DNA of 64,000 bases from G047528255 sp047528255 (lineage in GTDB: Bacteria; Bacteroidota; Bacteroidia; Flavobacteriales; Blattabacteriaceae): contig CP180024.1 of assembly GCA_047528255.1 (NCBI GenBank), forward strand, positions 682,001 through 746,000, read 5' to 3'. The notes below the pieces were generated by a model. The model was not told the origin of the DNA. It saw nothing but the letters and a program-made list of their open reading frames with translations, and did no database searches. Made by a program: the position numbers and the translations under genes. Positions 11,048 through 22,382 of this stretch are shown piece by piece (the stretch's first letter is position 1; every line of letters begins with the position of its first letter).

Positions 11048-12326
11048 AAGATCATTGTATTAATAGTAAAAAAAACGTTTATTCAACCTTCTAGATACGC
11101 TTTGTTGGAGAAGATCGATATTTAGTCTTTTACATTAGATTCAGAATAATATTAATTATAGTTAATTAATTACATCTATTGTTATGAACAGCTCATAATA
11201 ATTCCAGGGTACGATGTAAATTATGGCCATAGCCTCCATAAAAGGCTAGGCATGCATACGAGCTAATCCTTTGTAACGAACCTTTCCTGATCAAAACCAA
11301 CGATTTATACCGCAAAAAGTACGTGCTAATACCCATTGGGTTTTACTTACTAATTATGTTGAATAATATAACTATCCTAGCTTAAGGGAAGGTGCCTATA
11401 GGCTTTCTTCTGTATACGGTCTTTGATGCCTAGATTATGAAAATAAGATACGTTGACTGGAACTTGATAACATTTATCTGCATATACTTCTCTAGGTTTA
11501 TATCCTAGTTTGCTTATTAATTACTTTAGCCCCTCTACTATCAATGCTCATTGGCTAGCTATGGCTAGGTACTACTGCTAGTCTCATTCCATTTTTACCC
11601 CCCCCATGTGCTTCTTGTATCCGTAGTAGAGTTTACCTGATTTCTTGAGTCATTTTCCTTGAGTGTCTATGCCTGATTGAGTCTCTTTTTTTACCCTTTC
11701 TTTTCTTTGACTAATTTGCTTTTGCCCCTCTTTCTTTCGATCCTCCACTACGTAGGTAGGAACTCCCTTTGGAGCAAAGGGACTCACTGTAATACTGGCA
11801 TCTACTATCACTCCTGTTTTAACTATCGCCTGATGCTTTTCTAATTCCTTATTGATCTTTTTCAGTAAGCGCTCATATGCCTTTTTGGCTACTATTTCAT
11901 TGCGAAATATGCATAGAGTCGTATGATCTGGGATCTGATTGTCCAATCGAAAAACACAAAAACGCATGCAGCTCAAAGAGCTTTTTTACCAATTTTTTCC
12001 GTTCCTACATCAGTGAGATCATACCCGTGACTTAAAATCATTATCTTAAATAACGATATTCCACTGTAAGCAGATTGTCCTTTTATTCCCTGGCCTTTTT
12101 TATATATTTTCTTATTTCTTTTTCCATCCCTTCCCAGTAGATCAAGGTTTTTAACCTTTTGAAAAACTCACTCCTTCTAGTAGAACGTTCCATATATAGT
12201 TCACTAAAACTTATTTGTACGGTGCTTCTGAGCATAGAGGCTATTTTTTTATTTCATACTCCAAATACACGAAACAATATATTGATTTACAAATATTTTA
12301 ACCTCCTTCTTTCATGTAACGTTTTC
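11048..12326 (-). mobile_element. IS5-like element, near full length, dead transposase
   Basis: Right end AAGATCATTGTATTAA at 11048; left end ...CATGTAACGTTTTC at 12326, 8 bp from the next gene's stop. The longest minus-strand fragment, 11650-11976, reads IPDHTTLCIFRNEIVAKKAY, VIVDASITVSPFAPKG (first DDE Asp) and VKKETQSGIDTQGK before a stop. Confidence 0.88.
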
Positions 12327-12333
12327 GATTTGA

Positions 12334-13308
12334 TCATTGGGTGCGTATAATGGAGTCTTTTATAAATTGAAGCAGGATATCTTTCTTTTCTGCAGGGGCT
12401 GAAACTTTGGAAAGGCTTTCCAGACTTTTGTCTCGATAGTGCTTGAGCTCTTTTTTTACCTCTTCTATGATGCAGAGTTTTTTAAAGAGATATTCTACAG
12501 CATATACCTTATCAATATTGTCTGTTTTGATACAGTACCAGTAAAGTAGCTCTTCTTTTTGTTTTTCGTTAGCCTTTTCGAGCGTTTTGAAATAAAGGAT
12601 GGTTTTCTTGTTTTCGTAAATATCTCCGGCATGTTTTTTTCCAAATTTTTCTGAATCTCCGAATACATCAAGCAAGTCATCCTGTATTTGAAAGGCGATA
12701 CCGATGTTTTTCCCCGTCTCGTACAGATGTGTAGCGTCTTGCTCTCCTGCCCTTCCAATAAAGGCGCCGATCTTTAAGGCTGATCCGATTAGGATAGCAG
12801 TTTTGTAGGTGATCATCTGTATGTATTGATCAAAATCTGGTTCTTGAGTTTCTTCGAAATTCACATCCATTTGTTGGCCTTCGCAGACTTTGATGGCCAT
12901 GTTCGAGAATTCAAGGATTACTTTTCGGAAAACCTTGGACTCGAGAGCTTCGAAGAACTGATAGGCCTTTACCAATAAAGTGTCTCCCGAAAGGATGGCA
13001 CTATTGTTTCCCCATTTTTCGTGTATGGTCGGATGACCTCTGCGCAGTGGAGCTTTGTCTATGATGTCATCGTGAACTAGTAGGGAATTGTGAAAAAATT
13101 CCAACGCTAAAGCCGGTTGAATGGCGTTGGTGAGATCATCCTGAAACATGCTTGTCCCGATCAAACACAAGGCCGGTCGGACGCGTTTTCCACCAATTGA
13201 GATGATATAATTGACCGGATCGTAAAGTTCTGTAGGAGATCCGTTAAAATGGTGCTCTTTGATTTTTTGATCAATAAGAGACTGATAATCAGAAAAAAAA
13301 ATCATCAA
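12334..13308 (-). CDS. Polyprenyl diphosphate synthase (all-trans type)
   Basis: A 324-residue protein of normal length. It condenses isopentenyl diphosphate onto an allylic diphosphate to make long-chain isoprenoids such as the quinone side chain. The first Asp-rich motif is LLVHDDIIDKAPLRRG (about residues 92-107) and the second is FQIQDDLLDVFGD (about 206-218). The GGKRVRPALCLIG block precedes the first. It is divergent from the cytochrome c maturation gene, with a 180-bp shared upstream region (13309-13488). An octaprenyl/menaquinone-chain enzyme would fit a respiring cell, but chain length cannot be decided; the usual residue before the first motif suggests a long-chain product. A fossil IS ends 8 bp after the stop, leaving no room for its own terminator. 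Confidence 0.92.
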   Translation of the reverse strand: MMIFFSDYQSLIDQKIKEHHFNGSPTELYDPVNYIISIGGKRVRPALCLIGTSMFQDDLTNAIQPALALEFFHNSLLVHDDIIDKAPLRRGHPTIHEKWGNNSAILSGDTLLVKAYQFFEALESKVFRKVILEFSNMAIKVCEGQQMDVNFEETQEPDFDQYIQMITYKTAILIGSALKIGAFIGRAGEQDATHLYETGKNIGIAFQIQDDLLDVFGDSEKFGKKHAGDIYENKKTILYFKTLEKANEKQKEELLYWYCIKTDNIDKVYAVEYLFKKLCIIEEVKKELKHYRDKSLESLSKVSAPAEKKDILLQFIKDSIIRTQ

Positions 13309-13462
13309 AATTTTTCCTGTAAAATTAGTTTTTTTCGCTGTTCTTTCTGGGGTCAGATTGTAAAGTTGATCTTATAATTCTCAATTTGTATGATAACATC
13401 CTTGTAAAAAGAGGAAAAGTTCAGAAACAGTAGAAAATCAGTGCATCTGAGCGGATTTTAAT

Positions 13463-13470
13463 TACTTTTA
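13463..13470 (+). promoter_or_regulatory. Probable -7 box of the ResB/CcsA gene
   Basis: TACTTTTA matches TAnnTTTG in all but the last base and lies 18 nt before the ATG at 13489. Confidence 0.35.
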
Positions 13471-13488
13471 CACTGCTAAAATCGAAAT

Positions 13489-16400
13489 ATGCTCCGAATA
13501 TTTTATCTTCTTTTTTCTACGAGACTTATGGCTGTTCTTTTGTTGGTCTATGCCTTATCCATGGCGGTGGCCACTTTTGTGGAGCAAGTTTATTCTACGG
13601 ATACGGCCAAAGCTCTCATCTACCAATCCACTTGGTTCGAGACCGTCATGCTGCTTTTGATCATCAGTTTTATGGGGAATATTGGAAGGTATCACCTTTT
13701 GAAAAAGGAAAAGTGGCCTTTGCTCGTTTTTCATTTGGCCTTTGTTTTGATTTTTGTCGGTGGGGCAATTTCGAGATATTTTGGTTTTGAAGGGATGATG
13801 CTGATCCGTCAGGGGGATACGGCGCAGCAAATCATCTCGGACAGGAGCTATATAAAATTACAGATTTCCGAAAGTGATGAAATGATGGCTTATCATGAGC
13901 CGTATGTTCTTTCTCCTTTTCATTATAGTTATAAGGGAAAGTTTGCTTTCAAGAATCAGATTTTTCAAGTTAAGGTGGTCGATTATGTCCCTTATGCTAA
14001 GGAGACTTTTTTTGAGGATACTCAGGGGCGAAAAACACTTAAAATTATCACTACGGATAAGAGTGATCGGGCGGAAAATTTTCTCCGATCCGGTCAAGTG
14101 AAAAACTTCGGAGGCATCTTGGTCAGCTTTGATAAGAATGTGGAAAGAGCCGTTCAGATTTCCGAGCGTCAAGGCAAGTTGTACATCACATCTCCGTTTG
14201 AGGGTGATTATCTTGTCATGGCCACGCAACAAGCAGGCATTTTACCTAAAAGAACACTTTCCGAGCTGCATTTGCGCACTTTATATCGTGTAGGGGGGAT
14301 TCGGTTTGTCCTTCCGGATGGGGTTCGTCGAGGAACAGTGAAATACGTTCCTTCCGAGAAGGATAAAAAAAAATATGCGGATGCCGTTACGGCCGAGATA
14401 TCCTCCGGAGGGCAATCCCAAAGAGTCACATTTTTGGGAAATAAAGGCGTTACGGGTATGGGGGGACAAGTGCTTTTGGACGGGAAGCAAGTGGATATCG
14501 GTTACGGCTCAATATTTTTGGATGTTCCTTTCGCGATACGCTTGAATCGATTTGAACTCAAAAAATATCCCGGTTCCGAAAGTCCGTCTTCTTTTGCCAG
14601 CGAAGTCACCGTGATCGATGGAGATAGGGAAGAGAATCATCGTATTTTCATGAATCATGTGCTTGATTATGGGGGATATCGATTTTTTCAGTCGGGGTAT
14701 GATCCTGACGGAAACGGAACTCGTCTCTCTGTCAATCATGACGATTGGGGCACATGGATTTCTTATTTCGGTTATTTTCTTTTGGGAGTAGGTATGTTTT
14801 TCACATTGTTTTGGAAAGGAACTCGTTTTGACAAGTTGCGTCAAGCGTTCGGAGCATTAGCTCGGAGATCTACTTTTTTGTTTATTTTGTTCAGTAGTAT
14901 GCTTAGCGCTCAGCATGGGCCTGAGAAAATCAAAAGGGTATCGATAGATAGTTTTTGCACTACGATAAAGATTCCGAAAGATCATGCGGAAAAATTCGGT
15001 CGTCTACTTGTTCAAGATCTGCAAGGGCGGGTCAATCCAATTCATACCATGGCGTTGAAACTTTTGAGAAAGGTTTATAAAAAAGATCATATCGAAGGGC
15101 TTGACGCTACTCAGTGGATGATCTCTATGACTCAAGACGGCTGGTTAGTTTCCGTCCGTCGGGGAAGTATCGGTTGGGCGAAAGTCCCTTTCGTCAAAGT
15201 AGGATCGAAGGGAGGAAAAGACTTTCTCGAGTTGACTCGAGCTGATCAGGACGGGTATACTTCATTGATGGAACTTTATCGAGCCGATCCAAGTACAGGA
15301 GAGGTAAATTTTGTTTTCGAACGTGAGTATGAGAGTTCCTTCGCCAAGAGTCCTGCGCAGAGGGATGAATATGATAAGGCTTTAATCAATCTGAGTGAAC
15401 GTGTAAGCATCATTTCTGGGATGTTTCAGGGGCAATATCTGCGAATTTTTCCCGTACTCAATGATCCGAAAAATACTTGGACAAGTTGGATGACACCTGA
15501 TCTTCGGGTAAATTCCTCGGCTTTTATTCTGCTGAGCAATTATTTCATAGCCTTCTCTCATGCGCAGCAAACACAGGATTGGGCTCCGGCGAATAAGGCT
15601 TTGGATAAGATCCGAAACTATCAAAACCTTTATGGTCATGAGGTTATACCTTCCGCAAATAGGGTCGAGGCTGAAATTTTATATAATCGTCTGAATGTCT
15701 TTTATCGTGTGATGCTATGTTATTTAGCGTTGGGCAGTTTGTTACTTGTTTTGGCATTTGTGAAAATATTCGCTCCTTTCAGAGGGATCGGTATTTTGGT
15801 CAAAATTTTTATCGGTCTTTTGTTGTTTTTTTTTCTTTATCATTCCTTTGGGCTGGTTTTGCGTTGGTATGTTTCCGGTCACGCTCCTTGGAGCAATGGA
15901 TATGAGTCGACTGTTTTCATCAGCTGGTGTACGATTTTGTCAGGATTTTTATTTTATCAAAATCGGAATGTCTTCGTCCCAGCGATCACGGCTTTATCAG
16001 CTACGGCTCTGCTCGGAGTGGCTCACGGCAATCTGATGGACCCTGAGGTGACCAATCTGGTTCCTGTGCTCAAGTCGTATTGGTTGATGATCCATGTGGC
16101 GGTCATCACTTCGAGTTACGGTTTTTTGAGCACGGGGGCCTTTTTGGGGCTTGTCGTATTGGTCTTGTACGTTATCAAAGGGAAATCTCGACAGGCACTC
16201 ATCAACGTTTCGATCAAGGAGCTGATCATCATCAATGAGATGACGCTTACAGTAGGGGTTTTTTTGTTGGCAGTTGGAACTTTTCTCGGCGGGATTTGGG
16301 CTAATGAGAGCTGGGGGCGTTATTGGAGTTGGGATCCAAAGGAGACGTGGGCTTTTATCAGTATTATTGTTTATACTTTTGTGTTGCATATGCGTTTGGT

Positions 16401-16626
16401 TCCCGGACTTAGAGGAGCCTTTGCCTTCAATCTGGCCGGTTTATTGGCTATCAGCTCTATAATCATGACTTACTTCGGAGTGAATTATTATCTCTCGGGT
16501 TTGCATTCTTATGCAAAAGGCGATCCGGTCCCTGTCCCTACATGGATTTATTATACCGTGACCGCTGTGTTGTCCCTTTCTGTTTTGGCTTATTATCGAA
16601 CGAGAGGAACAGCTTCTGAGAAGTGA
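13489..16626 (+). CDS. ccsBA: Cytochrome c biogenesis protein, ResB-CcsA fusion (System II)
   Basis: A 1045-residue membrane protein joining ResB (N-terminal half) and CcsA (C-terminal third), as is usual in Bacteroidota. It moves haem across the inner membrane and attaches it to periplasmic c-type apocytochromes. Hydrophobic helices lie near 8-28, 50-62 and 74-95, followed by a large periplasmic region to about 415, a further helix (WISYFGYFLLGVGMFFTLFW), a second soluble stretch, and then the multi-helix CcsA domain from about residue 740. The haem-handling signature WGRYWSWDPKETWAF is at about residue 942. Likely haem-ligand histidines are in YWLMIHVAV and TFVLHMRL. The gene has its own predicted promoter and is followed by a small T-tailed hairpin. 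It implies the cell makes c-type cytochromes and respires. Confidence 0.94.
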   Translation: MLRIFYLLFSTRLMAVLLLVYALSMAVATFVEQVYSTDTAKALIYQSTWFETVMLLLIISFMGNIGRYHLLKKEKWPLLVFHLAFVLIFVGGAISRYFGFEGMMLIRQGDTAQQIISDRSYIKLQISESDEMMAYHEPYVLSPFHYSYKGKFAFKNQIFQVKVVDYVPYAKETFFEDTQGRKTLKIITTDKSDRAENFLRSGQVKNFGGILVSFDKNVERAVQISERQGKLYITSPFEGDYLVMATQQAGILPKRTLSELHLRTLYRVGGIRFVLPDGVRRGTVKYVPSEKDKKKYADAVTAEISSGGQSQRVTFLGNKGVTGMGGQVLLDGKQVDIGYGSIFLDVPFAIRLNRFELKKYPGSESPSSFASEVTVIDGDREENHRIFMNHVLDYGGYRFFQSGYDPDGNGTRLSVNHDDWGTWISYFGYFLLGVGMFFTLFWKGTRFDKLRQAFGALARRSTFLFILFSSMLSAQHGPEKIKRVSIDSFCTTIKIPKDHAEKFGRLLVQDLQGRVNPIHTMALKLLRKVYKKDHIEGLDATQWMISMTQDGWLVSVRRGSIGWAKVPFVKVGSKGGKDFLELTRADQDGYTSLMELYRADPSTGEVNFVFEREYESSFAKSPAQRDEYDKALINLSERVSIISGMFQGQYLRIFPVLNDPKNTWTSWMTPDLRVNSSAFILLSNYFIAFSHAQQTQDWAPANKALDKIRNYQNLYGHEVIPSANRVEAEILYNRLNVFYRVMLCYLALGSLLLVLAFVKIFAPFRGIGILVKIFIGLLLFFFLYHSFGLVLRWYVSGHAPWSNGYESTVFISWCTILSGFLFYQNRNVFVPAITALSATALLGVAHGNLMDPEVTNLVPVLKSYWLMIHVAVITSSYGFLSTGAFLGLVVLVLYVIKGKSRQALINVSIKELIIINEMTLTVGVFLLAVGTFLGGIWANESWGRYWSWDPKETWAFISIIVYTFVLHMRLVPGLRGAFAFNLAGLLAISSIIMTYFGVNYYLSGLHSYAKGDPVPVPTWIYYTVTAVLSLSVLAYYRTRGTASEK

Positions 16627-16708
16627 TATTTTTGAAGGGTTATGGATTTATTATTTTGGAAACTGGTAACAGTATTGATCTAGCAGAGTGAAGATATTTA
16701 TATTTTCG

Positions 16709-16726
16709 ATCTTCTTAAGATTTTTT
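16709..16726 (+). terminator. Weak intrinsic terminator after ccsBA
   Basis: ATCTT-CTT-AAGAT (16709-16721) followed by TTTTT. The stem is only 5 bp, so the call rests on position and the T run. Confidence 0.4.
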
Positions 16727-16739
16727 ATGATCAAGTATT

Positions 16740-17285
16740 TAGACCATAGTGTTAATGGTAGATTACGTTTATTCAGCCCCCTATATGGCTTCCTTAGAGA
16801 TGATGTAAATTTAGTCTTTTAGATTGTATTCGAAATACTATTGTGTTATAAATTAATTAATTTTATATATATTGTTATGAACATTTCATAACAATGCCAG
16901 GGGCAGGATACAAGTTATGCGCCATAGCCTTCTATAAAGAAGCTCGGTATGCACACGAACTAATCCTTTGTAACGAGCCTTTCCTGATCCAAACCAACGC
17001 TTTGTACTACGAAAAATACGGTCTACTCCCCATCGATTTTTATTCACTAATTATGTTGAATAATATAGCTATCCCTACTTAAGATACGGTTCCTATAGGC
17101 TTTCTTCTGTATACGGTCTTTGATTTCTCGACTCGACTATGAAAGTAAGACACGTTGGTTAGCACTTGGTAACCTTTTCTGTATATACTTCTCTGGGTTT
17201 ATATCCTAGTTTGCCTTATTAAGGCTTTAGCCCTCTACTATTATGCTCATTAGCTTCTACACTATGTACTGCTAGTTATCATTCC
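16740..17285 (-). mobile_element. IS5-like right-half fragment, interrupted
   Basis: Right end TAGACCATAGTGTTAA at 16740, running to GTTATCATTCC at 17285 where the next copy begins. The left part of a copy at 18562-18841 may belong to the same element with an internal deletion. Confidence 0.8.
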
Positions 17286-18561
17286 AAGACCATTGTGTTA
17301 ATAGTGAATTACATTTATTGATCCTCCTAGATGTGCTTCGTTAGATAAAATGTAGATTTAGTCTTTCACATTGTATTCGAAATACTGTTGATTATAAATT
17401 AATTAATTATATCTTTTTTTATGAACAGTTCATAATAATACCAGGAGCACGATACAAATTATGAGCCATAGCCTCCATAATATACTAGGCATACACACGA
17501 GCTAATCCTTTGTAACGAGTCTTTCCTAATCCAAACTAACTCTTTATACTGCTAAAAGTACGTTCTACTACCCATCGGTTTTTACTCACTAATTTGTTGA
17601 ATAATATAGCTATACTACTTAAGGGCTGTTCCTATAGGCTTTCTTCTGTATAAGATGTTTGATGCCTCGACTATGAAAGTAAGACACGTTGGTTGGCNCT
17701 TGGTAACCTTTGTTTGCATATACTTCTCTGGGTTTATATCCTAGTTTGTTTATTAATGGTTTTAGCCCTCTACTATCATGCTCATTGGCTGATACGCTAT
17801 GTAGCAGCTAGTGTCATTCCATTTTTATCCACCCCCATATGTTTCTTGTATCCGTAGTAAAGTTTACCTGATTTCTTGAGCCATTTTCCATGAGTGTCTA
17901 CTCCTAATTGAGTCTCTTTTTTACCCTTTCTTTTCTTTGACTGATTTGCTTTTTCCTCTTTTCCTTTCAATTCTCCACTACGTAGGTAGGAGCTCCCTTG
18001 AGGGTAAGGGAACTCACGGTAATACTGACATCTACTATAACTCCTATTTTAACTATCGCCTGATGTTTTTCTAATTCCTTATTGATTTTTTTCAGTAAGC
18101 GTTCATATGCCTTTTTGGCTACTATTTCATTACGAACTCTGCACAAAATCGTATGATCTAGGTTTTGATCTTCCAATCGAAAACCATAAAATCGCATGCA
18201 GATCAAGGATTCGTTCACCAATTCTTCCATTCCTACATCACTGAAATAGATCAGACCAATTACTCAAAAGCATCATCTTAAATAACGATATTCCACTGTA
18301 AGCAGGTTTGCCATTTATTTCCTGTCCTTTTTGATATATTTTTCTTATGTCATTTTCCATCCCTTCCCAGTGAAATTAAGGGTTTAACCTTTTAAAAAAC
18401 TCACTCCTTCTGGTAGAATGTTTCATATATAGTTCACTAAAGCTTAGTTATGCTATGCTTCTGAGCATATAGTCGAATTTTTTTATTATTATACTTCAAA
18501 TATACGAAACAATATATTGATTTATAAATATTCTAACCGCCTTCTTCCATGCAACGTTTTC
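17286..18561 (-). mobile_element. IS5-like element, near full length, dead transposase
   Basis: AAGACCATTGTG at 17286 to ...CATGCAACGTTTTC at 18561. The longest fragment (17967-18230) reads MEELVNESLICMRF, IVAKKAYERLLKKIN and VDVSITVSSL. One ambiguous base is at 17698. Confidence 0.88.
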
Positions 18562-18841
18562 ATAACGATATTCTACTGTAAGTAGGTTGCTTTTTTAATT
18601 CCCTGACCTTTTTGATATATTTTCCTTATTTCCTTCTTCATCTCTTTCCAGTGGATCAAGGTAATTAACCTTTTGAAGGTTAAATCCTTCTGGTAGAACG
18701 TTCCATATATAGGTCACTAAAGCTTATTTGCTCGGTGCTTCTGAGCATAGATCCAATTTTTTTTATTTTCTACTCCAGAGTAAACGAAATAATATATTGA
18801 TTTATAAATATTTTAAACACCTTATCTCATGCAACGTGCTC
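18562..18841 (-). mobile_element. IS5-like left-part fragment
   Basis: Begins at the recurrent break ATAACGATATTC and ends at the left tip ...CATGCAACGTGCTC (18841). Confidence 0.78.
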
Positions 18842-19102
18842 AAAGCATTGGTTTGGATCAGGAAAGGCTCCTTACAAAGGGTTAGCTCGTGTACGTGCCT
18901 AGCATTTTATGGAGCCTATAGCTCATATATTTGTATCGTGTCCTTGACATTATTATGAACTATCCATAATAATAAATATAATTAATTAATTTATAATCAA
19001 TAATATTTCGAATAGAATATGAAAGATTAAATCTCGATCGTTCTACAACGAAGCCAATCTAATAGGCTGAATAAGCATAATTCAACCATAACACAATGGT
19101 CT
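18842..19102 (+). mobile_element. IS5-like 3' fragment
   Basis: From AAAGCATTGGTTTGGATCAGG to the right end ...ATAACACAATGGTCTA at about 19102. Confidence 0.78.
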
Positions 19103-19114
19103 AAATTTTTATAT

Positions 19115-19122
19115 TAAATTTG
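19115..19122 (+). promoter_or_regulatory. -7 box of tRNA-Val
   Basis: TAAATTTG fits TAnnTTTG and lies 36 nt before the tRNA 5' end, starting just 12 nt after an IS right end. Confidence 0.5.
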
Positions 19123-19158
19123 CTACCGAGTTTCAAGAACTCTTTTCTCCCCCCGCCC

Positions 19159-19233
19159 GGACATTTAGCTCAGTTGGTTTAGAGCGCCACCTTGACAGGG
19201 TAGAGGTCATCGGTTCGAATCCGGTAATGTCCA
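19159..19233 (+). tRNA. tRNA-Val (anticodon GAC)
   Basis: Seventy-five nt with acceptor GGACATT/AATGTCC, D stem GCTC/GAGC, anticodon loop TTGACAG (GAC) and T arm ATCGG-TTCGAAT-CCGGT. No encoded CCA. The anticodon stem CCACC/GGTAG has a C-A mismatch at 28-42, where the usual T would pair. It sits alone in a 189-bp island between fossil IS pieces. Confidence 0.93.
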
Positions 19234-19291
19234 CTATTCAAGTGGAATTGTTTCTAATAATTAGATGTTTTCGAATTATCGATTACAAATT

Positions 19292-20566
19292 TAGGCCGTT
19301 GTGTTAAGTTGGATTACATTTATTCAGTCTCCTAGATTAGCTTCGTTAGAGACGGTATAGATTTAATCTTTCACATTATATTCGAAAACTGTTGATTGTA
19401 AATTAATTAATTATATCTATTTTTATGGACAGCGCATAATAATACCAGGGGTACGATACAAATTATGCGCCATAGCCTCCCCATAATATGCTAGGTATAC
19501 ACACGAGCTAATCCTTTGTAACGAGCCTTGGCTTGATCCAGGCCAACGATTTATACTGCTATAAAGTACGTTCTACTACCCATCGGGTTTTATTCACTAA
19601 TTTCTTAAATAATATAGTTATCCTAGTTAAGGAACTGATTCTATAAGCTTTCTTTTGTATAAAATCTTTGATGCTTCGACTATGAAAGTAAGACACGTTG
19701 GCTAACATTTTTTAACCTTTGTCTGCATAGACTTCTCTGTGCTTATACCCTAGTTTGCTTATTAATTGCTTTAACCCTCTACTATCATGCTCATTGGCTA
19801 CTACGCTATGTACAGCTAGTATCATTCTATTCTTATCCATCCCTATGTGCTTCTTGTATCCGTAGTAGAGTTTACCTGATTTCTTGAGCCATTTTACTTG
19901 AGTGTCTACTCCTGATTGATCCTCTTTTTTACCCTTTCTTTTCTTTGACACATTTGCTTTTTCCCCTATTCCCTTCCGATTCTCCACTACGTAGGTAAGA
20001 GCTTCCTTGGGAGCAAGAGGACTCACTGTAATACTGGCATCTACTATCACTCCTGTCTTAACTATTGCCTGATGCTTTTTTCTAATTCCTTATTGATTTT
20101 TTTGAGTAAGCTCTCATATGCCTTTTTGGCTACTATTTCATTGCGAAATCTGCATAGAGTCGTATAATCTAGAATCTGATCTTCCAATCGAAAACCACAA
20201 AATCGCATGCAGCTCAAGGATTCGTTCACCAATTCTTCCATTCCTACATTACTGAGATCATACCTGTAACTCAAAAGCATCATATTAAATAACGATATTC
20301 CACTGTAAGCAGGTTGACCTTTTATTCCCTGGCTTCTTTGATATATTTTTTTTATTTCTTTTTCCATCTCTTCCCAGTGAATCAAGCTGTTTAACCTTTT
20401 TAAAAACTCAATCCTTTTGGTAGAACATTCCATATATAGTTTACTAAAGCTTATTTGTACGGTGCTTATGCACATAGATCCGATTTTTTTTATTTTATAA
20501 TCCAAATATTACGAAACAATACATTTATTTACAATATTTTAACCTCCTTATCCCATGCAACCTTCT
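19292..20566 (-). mobile_element. IS5-like element, near full length, relatively well preserved
   Basis: Right end TAGGCCGTTGTGTTAA at 19292, left end ...CATGCAACCTTCTC at 20566. Two long minus-strand fragments: 20062-20505 (N-terminal half, GISLFNMMLLSYRYDLSNVG) and 19712-20050 (VDASITVSPLAPK, KKSGKLYYGYKKHIGMDKN, YADKG). A frameshift near 20056 and a stop after YADKG inactivate it. Confidence 0.9.
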
Positions 20567-21568
20567 CATATCGTTATTTAAGATGATGCTTTTGAGTCAC
20601 TGGTATGATTTCAGTGATGTAGGAACGAAAGAATTAGTGAAAAAATCTTGAGTTGCATGCACTTTTTTGCTTTCCGATTGGAAAGATAAGATCCTAGATC
20701 ATACGACTCTATTCAGATTTCGCAATGAAATAGTAGTCAAAATGGAATATGAGCTCTTATTGAAAAAGATCAATAAGGAATTAAAAATGCATCAAGCGAT
20801 AGTTAAAACAGGAATGATAATAGATTCCAGTATTACAGTGAGTCCCTTCGATCATAAGGGAGATCCTACCTACGTAGTGGAGGATCGGAAGGAAGAGGGA
20901 AAAAGAAAATTAGTCAAAGAAAAGCAAGAATAAAAAAAGAGGCTCAATCAGGAGTAGACACTCAAGGAAAATAGCTTAAGAAATCAGGTAAACTTTACTA
21001 CGGATACAAGAGGACACAAGGGGGATAAAAATGGAATGATACTAGCTGCTACATAGCGTAGCAGCCAATGAGCATGATAGTAACGGGTTAAAGAAAACAT
21101 TAATAAGCAAACTAGGATATAACCCAGAGAAATATATGCAGACAAAGGTTACCAAGTTCCAGCCAACGTGTTTTACTCTGATAGTCGAGGCGTCAAAGAC
21201 CGTATACAGAAAAGGCCTATAGGAACCGGACCTTAAGTAGTATAGCTATATTATTCAACATAATTAATGAGTAAAATCCGATGGATAGTAGAACGTACTT
21301 TTAGCAATATAAAGCGTTAGTTTAGATCAGGCAAGGCACGTTACAAAGGATTAACTCGTATGCATGCCCTCATTTTATGTAGGCTATGGTGCATAATTTG
21401 TATCGTTACTCTGGAATTATTATGAGCTCTCTATAAAAATAGATATAATTAATTAATTTATAATAAGCAGTTTTCGAATATAATGTGAAAGACTAAATCT
21501 ACATTTTCTCTAACAAAGCCCTTGTAGAAGGCTGAATAAACGTATTCCACCATTAATACAATGGTCTC
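20567..21568 (+). mobile_element. IS5-like element lacking its first ~280 bp
   Basis: Begins at the recurrent break (ATATCGTTATTTAAG) and runs to ACAATGGTCTC. Fragment 20667-20933 encodes ILDHTTLFRFRNEIV and IDSSITVSPFDHKG. Confidence 0.85.
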
Positions 21569-21570
21569 AA

Positions 21571-21976
21571 GTCGTATGATCTAGGATCTGATCTTTCAAT
21601 CGAAAACCAAAAAATCCCATGAAGCTTAAGGCTCTTTCACAAATTCTTTCGTTCATACATCACTAAGATCATACCAGTGACTCAAAAGCATCATCGTTAA
21701 ATAACGATATTCCACTGTAAGCAAGTTGTCCTTTTATTCCCTGGCCTTTTTGATATATTTTTCTTATTTCTTTCTCCATCCTTTCTCAGTGGATCAAGGT
21801 GTTTAACTTTAAAAAACTCACTCCTTCTGATAAAACGTTCCATATATAGTTCACTAAAGCTTATTTGTTCGGTGCTTCTGGGAATAGAACCGAATTTTTT
21901 TACTTTCTACTCCAAATACACGAAACAATATATTAATTTACAGATATTTTAGAAACTTCTCTCATGCAACCTTCTC
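21571..21976 (-). mobile_element. IS5-like left-part fragment
   Basis: From the LEDQIPDHTT-encoding region (GTCGTATGATCTAGG) to the left tip ...CATGCAACCTTCTC at 21976. Confidence 0.78.
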
Positions 21977-22202
21977 ATAACGATATTCCACTGTAAGCAG
22001 GTTGCTTTTATCCCCCTAGCCTTTTTGATATATTCTTCTTATTTTTTCTCCATCCAATTCCCAGTCAATCAAAATGTTTAATCTTTTGAAGAGATAAATT
22101 CTTCTTGTAGAACATTCCAGATATAGTTCACTAAATCTTATTCATGCTGTGCTTCTGAGCATAGATCCGTTTTTTTTATCTCCTACTCTAGAGATACGAA
22201 AC
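21977..22202 (-). mobile_element. IS5-like left-part fragment without tip
   Basis: Begins at the recurrent break ATAACGATATTCC and stops at GATACGAAAC, again the recurrent GTTTC site read on the other strand. Confidence 0.72.
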
Positions 22203-22307
22203 TTAATAGTATTTCGAATACAATATGAAAGGCTAAATCTATATAATCTCCAACGAAGCCCTCTAGGAGGCTAGAATAAACGTAATCCACCTTAAAACAA
22301 TGGCTTC
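22203..22307 (+). mobile_element. IS5-like right-end fragment
   Basis: TTAATAGTATTTCGAATAC... to AAACAATGGCTTC (22307); only the last ~105 bp of an element. Confidence 0.72.
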
Positions 22308-22311
22308 AGAG

Positions 22312-22332
22312 ATTCGGAATCTCATTCCGAAT
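22312..22332. terminator. Perfect 9-bp hairpin upstream of lnt
   Basis: ATTCGGAAT (22312-22320), loop CTC, ATTCCGAAT (22324-22332), followed by TGTTTTCTTG. It could end plus-strand transcripts coming out of the IS remnants, or act at the lnt promoter that follows. Confidence 0.45.
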
Positions 22333-22339
22333 TGTTTTC

Positions 22340-22370
22340 TTGTTCTTGCAGGCTATTTCGAGTACATTTG
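22340..22370 (+). promoter_or_regulatory. lnt promoter (-33 TTG, -7 TACATTTG)
   Basis: TTG at 22340-22342 and TACATTTG at 22363-22370, 20 nt apart, match the Bacteroidota sigma consensus. Transcription would start near 22377, only 6-9 nt before the ATGATG start. Confidence 0.55.
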
Positions 22371-22382
22371 TCCGAAAACAGG

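Noticed and set aside
11650..11976. Transposase fragments as separate small genes or a programmed two-frame transposase
   Set aside because: Comparing copies shows one continuous ancestral frame through IDTQGK / KWLKKSGKLYYGYKKHIG; breaks differ from copy to copy, which is decay and not a conserved frameshift site.
22332..22382. TTG start at 22332 for lnt
   Set aside because: It lies upstream of the predicted -33/-7 boxes and adds a non-conserved Cys-rich stretch before the usual N-terminal helix.
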